DNA of 64,000 nucleotides from Asterias rubens (Eukaryota; Echinodermata; Asteroidea; Forcipulatida; Asteriidae): contig NC_047068.1 of assembly GCF_902459465.1 (NCBI RefSeq), forward strand, positions 372,001 through 436,000. The letters are read 5' to 3'. Under the pieces are notes generated by a model that made no database searches, was not told where the DNA came from, and saw only the letters and a program-made list of their open reading frames with translations. The translations under genes were made by a program, and so were the position numbers. Positions within the stretch are counted from its first letter, which is position 1, and every line of letters starts with the position of its first letter. Below, one piece after another: positions 12,701 through 24,700 of this stretch.

Positions 12701-15700
12701 AGCTTGTGAAAATTTGGGCTCAATCGGTCAACGAAGTTGCGAGAAAATGATGAAAGAAACAACACCCTTGTTGGACGAATTTGTGTGCTTTCAGATGAGA
12801 ATAAAAGACTTCTAGCTAGAAGTCTTTTAATATTTTAGTGAGAAATTACCTCTTTCTCAAAAAACTACGCTACTTCAGAGGGAGTCGTTTCCAACAATGT
12901 TTTATACTATCAACAGCTCTCCAATGCTCATCACCAAGTCAGTTTTTGAGTTAATATTTGTTTTGAGTAATTACCAAACGTGTACCTTCCCTTTAACCAC
13001 CTTTCAGTGATCACTTTGCAGAACAAGTTTGTATTTCTTAATTTGTTTTGTCATAATGAAACAATGATTTCTAACCCAGTAGAGAAATTGACTGTTCTCA
13101 AGAAATGTACCTCGAGACTTATTTTTATCTATTGAGAAAATGTGGCTTTTGTTCACCGTCTCAAAAATTTATTGAGCTAACCTATGGTAATATTTTTTAG
13201 AATATGCTGAAACATTTTGTTTAAAATTATCCTCTTTGGAAATCCGGGCAATACAAAAAAAACACAACAAATCTTGCGTGTTCCGAAATAACATTCCCGT
13301 GGGCACATGATCGCAACCCATTAAAAGATTTGGGTATTGAAGATTTTGAAGATAATAATAGTGAAAACCTTACCCCTTCAAATATTACTTACTGAGGTGC
13401 TGTAGTTTTGGAGAAATGAGTAAAACAATGTCATGAAAATACGTTTGTAAATAATTCAAATAATTTTTGTGACATTGTTTTACTCATTTCCCAAACACTA
13501 CAGCACCTCAGCACATAATATTTTCATGGAAGCTTTCTACTATCATTATCTTCAAACTGTGTAAGTTTAGTGTAAATCTGTGGACATTGTGTTTTTTGTC
13601 CTACAAAAGTTACATAGACCCTTTAAACCACAAGAACGATCTACTGACTAGACTGAATCATTATGCTCAAGTAAAAAAGGAATCCTACATGAGTGAATAC
13701 GGGCAGGCGCCCAATAGAGTGGTCTTTGTCAAATTGAAATATTCCTACCGTTCCCAACCCTTGAGACCTACTCAAAATAATTATTAGCATAAATCCTTAC
13801 TTGGTAAAGAGTAATGGGTAGAGGTTGATAGTATAAAACACTGCGAGAAACAGCTCCCTCTGAAGTAAAGTAGTTTTCGAGAAAGAAGTAACTTTCCACG
13901 AATTTGATATCGAGACCTCAGATTTAGAATTTGAGGTCTCGAAATCAAGCATCTGAAAGCACACAACTTATGCGACAAAAGCATTTTTTCTGTCATTATT
14001 ATCTGGCAACTTCGACGACCTATTGAGCTAAAATTTACACAGGTTTGATATTTTATGCATATGTTGAGATACACCAAGTGAGAAGACTGGTCTTTGACAA
14101 TTGCGAATAGTGTCCAGAGTCTTTAAGACGGAAAACAAAATACACAAATTGTTTCTCTTTCTTTAACACTAAAATTGCGGTTTTCCTTATACATGTATGT
14201 CGTGAACTAACACGGAACTCTTGATTCCACAAAATGGCCGACTGGGTTAGGAAAACCATAGCCCGACTTGCCCGATTCTCTGCCAAACAGGGCCAAATTT
14301 TATAGAGCTGCTATAAGCACACAAATTTGCTTAGCATGAAATTTTTTCCTTGATAAAAACAGGATTACCAACCAAATTTCCATTGTTGTATATTTCTTGT
14401 TACTGGTATTCAGCTGTTGTTTGCTTATCCTGAAAATCATGTGGAAATTTGGTTGGTAATCCTGTTTTTATAAAGGAAGAAATTTAATGCTAAGCAAATT
14501 TTTGTGCTTAGCAGCTCTATGAAATTAGGCCCAGTACACCACAGCACCAAGAGTCCCAATAAAGTAATGTAAGTGCTGAATTGAATTGTCCTCTCTAACA
14601 GATAAAAGTCGCTATGTGGCACTCATTATACACACATTCTGGTGATGGTTAAAGCGTTGGACACTATTGGTAATTGTCAAAGACTAGCCTTCACAGATGG
14701 TGAACCTCAACATATGATGGTTGAGACCTCAAGTTCTAAACCTAAGGTCTCAAAATCAAATTCGTGGAAAATTACTTCTTTCTCGAAAACTATGGCTCTT
14801 CAGAGGGAGACGTTTCTCACAATGATTTATACCATCAACCTCTCCCTATTACTCGTCACCAAGAAAGGTTTGATGCCAATAATTATTTTGAGTAATTACC
14901 GATAGTGTACACTGCCTTTAAAGCCATTGGACCCTTTTGGTAAACAGTATTGTCCAAGGCCCACACTTCCTGTATCACAACTTCGATATCAAATAACAAA
15001 CCCTGTGAAAATTTAGGCTCAATCGGTCATCGGAGTCGGGAGAAAATAACGAGAAAACCCACCCTTGTATCCGCCTGTTTCGCCGTGTCACGACATGTGT
15101 TTAAAATAAATCAGTAATTCTCGTTATCGAGAATAGATACTATTTTACTGTTTGCTCAAGTGAAAAAGTAAAGCATTTCATGGAATAATATTTCAAGAGT
15201 AGTCTTTCACCACTACCTTCTGTAAACCCTGTCAGTTATTTGAAAATCTGTGAACTTTAATTTTTTTATCTGTACCGAAAGGGTCCAATGGCTTTAACGT
15301 ACTGCCTCATCCAGGAGTGAGTCCTAAAAATATAAATGAGAGAGGGAGTGCATGCAGTGAGTACACAGGTGTGAGTGGAGTCAGAGAAACCGCCTGGTGT
15401 TGCGTAACAAAAGGAAGGCATGAGGGTTGCCTGGGGCATTTAAAGGATAATTACTCAAAATAATTATTAGCATAAAACCTCACTTGGTAAAGAGAAATGG
15501 GTAAAGGTTGATAGTATACAACATTGTGAGAAACGGCTCCCTCTGAAGTTGAGTAGTTTTGAGGAATTTCATTTCGAGACCTAAGATTTAGAATTTGAGG
15601 TCTCGAAATCAAGCATCTGAAAGGACACAACTTATGCGACAAAGGCGTTTTTTCTTTCATTCTTATCTGGCAACTTCGACGACCTATTGAGCTCAAATTT

Positions 15701-18700
15701 TCACAGGTTTGTTATTTTATGCATATGTTGAGATACAACAAGTGAGAAGACTGGTCTTTAACAATTACCAAAGGTGTCCAGTGCCTTTAAGAACCCTATC
15801 TTACACCTTACCATCAAACTTGAGGTTCTGGTAGTGAAGAGGCCCAGGACCTCGGCTCCTCATTTCTTCCTCCTCAGCCTCCCATTTCTTCCTCATCATC
15901 TTCCGATGCATGTCACTAGAGAGAAGATCTGGCAGTGTTTCTTGCTTCATAGCTTTCTCTTTGTCGTCCTTCTCCCTAAGATATGCAAAACAAAAACAGG
16001 TATTAAAGTGAAGCTTATTATCTCATCCCCATCCGCCACCAGAGGGCAGTATTTTTCCCATCAAGGCTGATTTAACAGTCTCCTCTTTCCCAATCCTTTA
16101 AAGGGTCTATGTACTTTTTGTAGGATAAAAACACAATGTCTATAGATTTACACCAAATTTACAGTTTGAAGATAATGATAGTAGAAAGCTACCCTGAAAA
16201 TATAACTTGCTGAGGTGTTGCAGTTTTTGAGAAATGAGTAACACAATGTCATGAAAATAATTTTTGTCTCAGTGATCATGAGACGAAAATTATTTTAGAA
16301 TGTAAAAACGTTTTTTCATGACATTGTTTTACTTATTTCTCAAAAACTATAGCACCTCAGTAAGTAATATTTTAAGGGAAGCTTGCTACTGTCATTAGCT
16401 TCAAACAGTGTCAGTTTGATGTAAATCTGTGAACATTGTGTTTTGTGTTTGATACAAAAAGTGTGTACGCACGCGCGCTTATAAAAAGATTACGCGCGCG
16501 CTTACATATATTACGCGCTGTATAGCTATGATTTACGGTACGCGTGATAATCTGGCGCGCGCGCGCCCGACATGCAGAAGCCAGCCAGTCTTAAACAGCT
16601 TCAGCTGTGTCTTTATCAACCGTTTAAACACCCCCACGAGACGCACTCTCCACCAATAGGAGTAGAGAAACTGTCTGGGGTATTTATGAATGGTTGATAA
16701 TGACCAGTGTTTATGACCAGCTGGCTTCCACGTGTCACAAAGGTTTTAAAACAAATATTTCCAACCTTGAATGTTCAACTGTCAAAGAAGAAGAGAAAAC
16801 AAGGAAAGTATGACTTTAAAATCCACTGAACACCATGGTAGTTACTCAAAGCAATTGTTAGCATAAACACTTACTTAATAACTAGCAATGGAGAGCTGTT
16901 GATTTGATAGTATAAAACATTGCGAGAAACAGCTCCCTTTGAAGTAACATAGTTTTTGAGAAAGGGGCAACTTTTCACCCAAGTACTTAAAGACATTCAG
17001 GCCTGAAGCCTTTCTCAGGCTTCTAAAAGCACACAAATTTGGGCAACGATGGTGTTTTTTCTTTAATTACTCTCTCGCTACTTCGATTGTTTTAAAAGTT
17101 TTCACAGATTTGTATTTGATTCATATGTTGGGATACACCAACTGAGAATACTTGTCTTTAACAATTTAATTACCCAATGTAGACAAATGTGCTGTCACCA
17201 TCCACACTAAACACTAAACGTGGACGGATTTGACATTGGTCTTAAAAACATGGTTATAAATACTTACTTAGAGATATACCAAGTGAGGATTGCCGAAAGT
17301 ACTAATACTGCCTTTAAGTTGACAAAGCACCTAAACATTTTCTACAAAGCAAAAATAAGCAGCAAATGAGATGGGATTTTTAGCTCGATTTTCCCCTCGA
17401 ATGATTTCCTCACCATTGGTCTAGAGGATTGACAGGGCCAGGTACATCTGAGGCCCCCATCTCATACTCCAGCCCCGCCCTTTACTGCCTCCTGTTTTCC
17501 CCCCTCCCCCTCCCTGGATGACTTCCTTACCATTGGTCTAGAGGGTCGACAGGGCCAGGTACATCTGAGGCCCCCATCTCATACTCCGGCCCCGCCCTTG
17601 CTGCCTCCTGTTTTCCCCCTTCCCCTCCCTGGATGATTTCCTTACCATTGGTCTAGAGGGTCGACAGGGCCAGGTACATCTGAGGCCCCCATCTCATACT
17701 CCGGCCCCGCCCTTGCTGCCTCCTGTTTTCCCCCTTCCCCCTCCCTGGATGACTTCCTTACCATTGGTCTAGAGGGTCGACAGGGCCAGGTACATCTGAG
17801 GCCCCCATCTCATACTCCAGCCCCGCCCTTGCTGCCTCCTGTTTTCCCCCCTCCCCCTCCCTGGATGACTTCCTTACCATTGGTCTAGAGGGTCGACAGG
17901 GCCAGGTACATCTGAGGCCCCCATCTCGTACTCCAGCCCCGCCCTTGCTGCCTCCTGTTTTCCCCCTTCCCCTCCCTGGATGATTTCCTTACCATTGGTC
18001 TAGAGGGTCGACAGGGCCAGGTACATCTGAGGCCCCCATCTCATACTCCGGCCCCGCCCTTGCTGCCTCCTGTTTTCCCCCTTCCCCTCCCTGGATGACT
18101 TCCTTACCATTGGTCTAGAGGGTCGACAGGGCCAGGTACATCTGAGGCCCCATCTCATACTCCGGCCCCGCCCTTGCTGCCTCCTGTTTCCCCCCCCCCC
18201 CCCTCTAGATGAATTTCCTTACCATTGGTCTTGAGGGTCGACTGGGCCAGGTACATCCGTAGCCCCCATCTCATACTCTGGCCCCGCCCTTGCTGCCTCC
18301 TCTTCCTCCTCCTCGAGTCTTCTCTTCTCCTTCATGTCACTGATGGCCTTCTTCTCATAGTCCACCAGGAAGTGATCTGCAACATCGTCCCCTGGGTAAG
18401 ACGGAATGTGACAAGATGACTTCAGTATTAGTGATCAGCCATTTGAAAGTTAGATTTGAACAATGTCTGGTACAATGACATGCTTAGCCACAAGGTGTTT
18501 TCTTAAATTGAAAGTTCTATGACAATTGAGACAGTTGCTACATCAAATGTTTCAGGGCAAGTGTTTGCATAGTTAGTAAGAGATGCAGGGTTCGGGTCGA
18601 TACTCGGGAATTGCGAGTCAATAAGCGCAAATACAACCGATTTGAAAAAAGAAAAAAAAATCATGATACTTAGTTTTGTATTTACTAATTTTACAAAAAT

Positions 18701-21700
18701 CCTCTGGATAAAACAATTGTTAATGCTCCAGACACCAAGATAAACACCAAGTAAAAAAAAACCCATTCCGACGACCTTGTTTCCATTTTTAGTGTCCTTT
18801 GGCAAAAATTTCAGTCCCGAATGGCCCAACATTCAATGAGAGTGCATGGCACAATGGTACGGGAGTTTGCTCAACTGGAGGTTGCTATACAAAAGCTTGC
18901 CCTGAACCAAGACGGGAAGTTAATTCAGAGGTCACAGGTTCAAGTCCCGCTGGTGTAAACCAAAATAAGTAAAGACTGGGTTACAGTGTTCTGTTTTTAA
19001 TCCTTTAAAGGGTCTATTAGTCTAGACCAGATTCCCAAAAAGGGCTATATAGTTAAGGAAGTGAGCGGCATTTTTGAGTAAAAGTTGGTAACATACCTGA
19101 TTTAACTAATTTTGGGGTGCTGAATCCGAAAATGATGAATACCAAGGCTAATGTTTAGTCCTTCACCCTGAAAAATCAAATTTAAAACAATACAGAAAAC
19201 CTAGCAGACAACGGACTTCTCACGTGAAAAATAGTCAGGTTCTGCTGTGGTTCCATATTAATGTTGTCAGGATACCACACAGGGCAGGTAACCGGGTGCA
19301 GGTCAGGTATCCGTAACAAACTTTCGATTGTACTGGATAGATCTACAACCAAATTGCACTTTCAGAGGGACCAACAGGTGCTTTCAATGTCATTTGAAAG
19401 TATTTGAGTTCGTGTTTTTTCTAATAAAGAGTTATTTATTAGTTGAACATAATTTCTCTGTTGTTAAAAGCACAAACCGTTGATTATTTTCTCTTATGTA
19501 GGCCTACACTACTTAAACCAGGTGTAGTCTAGACTCAACAATGATACAGAAAATTGTATTGTATATCAACTTTTCAGTGCTCCCTGTTTTTGGATAGGTT
19601 AGCTTTTAGTGTTCACACTCATGGCTTGAAATTATCTTACCAGTCAAAAAATTTGATTTTAGAGGATTTTAAAGTAACTCAATTTTCGATTACAATTCTC
19701 TACAGTTGACGAACCAATCTAACTGTTGTAGGCTAACAATTGAAAAAAAAAATTCCAGTTTGTTTGTTTGTTGGCAGTATAACGCATTGTTAGTCGCGTT
19801 TGTACACACACGGACAAATTGCACACAAGAAGACGATAGTAAGATTCCGAAACAAAGGACAACAACATATGTATCCCCTCCAGTGATAAAACAATCCACC
19901 CCTCTCTTTTCAGCTGGCTGTGAAGAACAAGGAAAAAACAAATATCTCTTTATTCATTATTACCGCTCAATCCACAAGTATAGACTCCTACTTTATTTTT
20001 GTGTGTCAGCTAGGACGATTCCCAGCAATGAATCATTCATGAAAGGTGTGCGTATCTTCGATATTAGCAATCATAGTTTGGAGTACAAACTGAGTCAAAT
20101 TGTTTTGCTAAACAAAAAAGCTTAAGTCAAAAGACTGTTTTAATTTTGGCCAAGTACACCAGACTCTTACTTTGCTTTTCCAGCAATATTTTATTTGGGA
20201 AGAACAACAGGAGTTTAAACTTTTAAAACCAACTTCAAGAAAAGTCTTAAACCCCCCAAAAAATAAAAATAGTAAGTTAAAAATGGACCTAATCGTCAAA
20301 ATGTCTAATACCCAGTGGACTTCTTTGCAATGTGACAGTATATGATTTTTGATTTAGATGACTCTGTACATGTTATAGTATAGGGTTTAAGTGGATGCTG
20401 GAAAGGATGACATACACTGAAAAGAAGATGCCTCCTTGCACCAAGCTGTTGTATGTGTTTCAGTGTTGTATCAGTACTACAAGGATACCTTCTCCGGTAT
20501 ACTTCTATCATAATATAACATAAAATCAGGTTAATTTTAGGAAAAACACTATTGGATTTTGGGAAATATCAGCTTGAATGGAATGCTTTGATGCGTCGAT
20601 TCCATAGAGGCATTTTTGTAATGTCATGTAACTGTATCTCCCCAAAGGAAATTAACATGTTTGTAAAGTTATATGTTTGTTTATCAGTTTCCTGAATGCT
20701 AGTCCATCTGCATGATGATTTGTGTTTTTTAGTAAGTCACTATTCAATCGAATTGCAATGTGTTGTGTACTATTAATTCTGTACTTTCTTTTATAGAAAT
20801 GTCTCTGTAAGGACAGGGATGGGAGCCCAAATACTACAAAACATTTGTTTATAATTTATATACATTGGGTTGTTTATTGGACATAATATTAAGTGACATC
20901 AAACTGAAACACTCTTGAACAATTCTGAAAAAAGAAAAAAGCTGACATACAAAAATAAAGTAGGAGTCTATACTTGTGGACTGTTCAAATAATAAATAAC
21001 TCTTTATTAGAAAAAACACGAACTCAAATACTTTCAAAATGACATTAAAAGCACCTTTTGGTCCCTCTGAATGTGCAATTTGATTGCAGATCTATCCAGT
21101 ACACCCAAAAGCTTGTTACGGATACCTGACCTGCACCCGGGTACCTGCCCTGTATAGTATCCTGACAACATCAATGTGGAACCACAGCAGAACCTGACTA
21201 TTTTTTACGTGAGAAGTCTGCGTCTCCTAGGTTTTCTGTATTGTTTTAAACTTGATGTTTCAGGGTGAAGGACTAAAAATTAGGTTTGGTATCCATCATT
21301 TTCGGATTCAGCACCTCCAAATTAGTTAAATCAGGTATGTTACCAACTTTTACTCAAAAATGCCGCTCGAAGTTGTTTTTTTGAAATCTGGTCTAGACTA
21401 TATGTAACTTTTGTAGGACAAAAAACACAATGTCCACAGATTTACACAAAACCTATACAGTTTGAAGATAATGATAGTATAAAGCTTCCCTGAAAATATT
21501 ACGTGCTGAGGTGCTGTAGTTTTTGAGAAATGAGTAAAACAATGTCATGAAAATAATTTTCGTCTCATGAGACGAAAATTATTTTAATCATTTCCAAACG
21601 TATTTTCATGACATTGTTTTACTCATTTCTCAAAAACTACAGCACCTCAGTAAGTACTATTTGAAGGGAAGCTTTCCACTATCATTCTCTTCAAACCCTG

Positions 21701-24700
21701 TAAGTTAAATGTAAATCTATGGACATTTTGAAAAGGTACCCAAATCCTTTAAAGCCATTTGACCCTTTCGGTACAGAAAAAAAAAAGTTCACAGATTTAC
21801 AAATAACTTACAGGGTTTACAGAAGGTAGTGGTAAAAGACTTCTCTTGAAATATTATTCCATGAAATGCTTTACTTTTTGAGAATAAAGTTAAAACAATA
21901 TCAATTCTCGATAGCGAGAATTACGGATTTATTTTAAACACATGTCATGACACGACGAAACGCGCGGATACAAGGGTGGGTTTTCCCGTTATTTTCTCCC
22001 GACTCCGATGACCGATTAAGCCTAAATTTTCACAGGTTTGTTATTTGATATAGAAGTTGTGATACACGAAGTGTGGGCCTTGGGCAATACTGTTTACCGA
22101 AAGGGTCCAATGGCTTTAAAGGAAAACGTTGACCTTGGATCGGACGATGAAATGCATATGATTAGAAAGATATTTTAAAAGTTGAATATAATGATCCACA
22201 CAAACATGCCTAGAAAGTGTTTTCCTTGTATGCCGTGGACTAAAACACGGTCAGCAACCTAATTAAGGGAGTCAAAAATTTGATTCCCATAAATGGCCAA
22301 CTGGCCTGATCCAAGGCAACGTGTTCCTTTAAAGATGGGCTCATACATGTGTAGGTCTGCTTGGAATCAGTAGAGAAAGTTGATGGTTAAAAAAAACAGT
22401 CACAGGTTCTGTTTAACCCTTTAGGAAAATAAGCGCAAGGGCACAACTCTTTACCTGCTGTCAGAATGGCTCCTTTTGACATCTCCTCCTAGAGCTTTAA
22501 CTTGGCCTCTAAGGCTGCCCTGAAAACACAACAAAAAAATCAAGTCTTGAAACACTAAAACATACTATCGTTACCTGGTATTTACTTCTTTTGGGAAGGA
22601 ACATTACAGAATTGGTTTTTACTAACAGAACAGTTGCTGGCAGTGTAAGCACTTTATGTAATCCACCTTCAATACATAAACTGACAAACCTGTAGAAGTT
22701 CGAGATCGATCGGCCATCTGGGTCATGAGAGAATAGCGAAAAAACGATTACAAATTTTGCATTGCATCAATGCCAAAATTAAAATGAATAAAACGCTCAC
22801 TGAGCGATAAACTCCAAAAGCGAAGTTAGAATATTTATTTATTACAGAAATATTTTGAGGGATGTTTTCTACTATCATCATCATTAGACCGTGTAAGTTT
22901 TATGTAAATCTGTGATCTTCACGATTTTTGTTTCTTACCATTTCTGTAACGTTCCTTTAAAGGCAGTTTGGTAATTACTCAAAACAATTATTATCGTAAA
23001 ACCTTTCTTGATTACGAGTAATGGGGAGAGGTTGATAGTATAAAATATTGTGAGAAACAGCTCCCTCTGAAGTGACGCAGTTTTGGAGAAAGAAGTAATT
23101 TTCCACGAATTTGATTTTGAGACCTCAGATTTAGAATTGGACGTCTCGAAATCATGCATCTCAAAGCACACAACTTCGTGTGACCATGGTGCGAAAAGGG
23201 TGTATTTTCTTTCATTAATATCCCGCAACTTCAACGACCGATTGAGCTCTAATTTTCACAGGTTTGTTACTTTATGCATATGTTGAGATACACCAAATGT
23301 GAAGACTAGTCTTTGACAATACCCGATAGTGTCCAGAGTCTTTAACACAGATGTGTGTTGGGCATTGTATACTCACTGTTTTATCAGAACTATCACAGGC
23401 AAATCACTCAGGTGGGATTTGAACCCATGACCTTTGCATTGCTAGAGCAGACACATGTATAACTTGGGAAAGTACTGAGTATACAGTGCTTTCATACACA
23501 TCGGTGTAAACAAATTATATTATTTATCTCCGATGCAAAACCTGGAATATATTATAGTTAAAACAAACTTTTCTTAAAGTCACCTGGAAGTGGTATTTTT
23601 TCAAAATAAAGCTTTTGTCAACAATCAAAATATGTGTTTTGATGAGTAGAATATGAATAAATAGTTAACTAAGGTTCCAAAAAATTTGTTTTCTTTTTAT
23701 TTATAAATTTAAGAGTTAGGCCCGACCCGAGAGGGCGCTGTCCATGACGTCAATCGAGGCACGATAGTTGAAGAGAAAATGTGTAGTCTGGCCTCGTATA
23801 CTGGGTACCTGATCGGTATGATGCATACGTACAGAACTATGGTCACGAACCATGTCTGCACGCACTATGGCTGCTGTGCGGACGGTCCACTCGGATTACC
23901 CTGCACGGACAATGGCATGCAGTGCCAACACAAGATAGCTTGGCGCTTGACGATTGGTGTAAGCTAAAAACATGCCCTCAAAGTTGAAACATTACCCAAA
24001 TTGTTTTCTCATCAGGCAAATGCTCCTTTAAGTTCATCACGTCTTTCAGGTACCTTCTTCGACGTCCCACTAGCAAGAAAAATTGTTGGGATGGTGTAAT
24101 GTTTCAGAATACCTTTTCTTTTCATGTGAAATGTGTGGTGTATTGTTTTCCGGATTCGAAGCACAACGGTTCGAAGTGTTCGCTGCACAGCGCTGAAAAA
24201 AGACAATGGACCGACCACTTTGCAAACTGACCCCATCTAAAGTTGTATTACTGCATTTAACAGCAATACACCTGGTCGGCATTGCCGGAAAAATGCAAGA
24301 AAAAACTTTTTTTCGAAACGTACAAACTCACGACTAGGACTTGCATGTACTTCCACATGTGTTCGATGTTCGATCAAGGCAAGGTCTGCCTCGATTGACG
24401 TCACAAAAGGGGTAGGCGGAGTCACCCACATAAACAATTTTATCTATTTTTTTAACATATAAATCGTGACAAACAATTACTAAAAAAAATATGTTATTGT
24501 TTATCAACATTATACTCTTATGTTTGGAGAAAAAAAAAAAATTCCAGGTGACTTTAAGTTTTAGCTGTTTTGAAACAGGAAACCCACTTCACAGTCCATA
24601 AGGATGTAGGCATGGGTACCATCAACTAGGAGCCACCTACTCCTAGGGCTGAAACAGGGTCACCCCCTTCACAGTCCCTAAGGATGTAGGCATGGGTATC

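Noticed and set aside
19706..20125. Transposase gene in the 2.4-kb element
   Set aside because: The 139-residue frame shows no catalytic or DNA-binding motif and overlaps the internal inverted repeat.
23779..23967. 62-residue Cys-containing plus-strand frame
   Set aside because: It lies within the TIR element, has no signal peptide or family pattern, and no conservation evidence.
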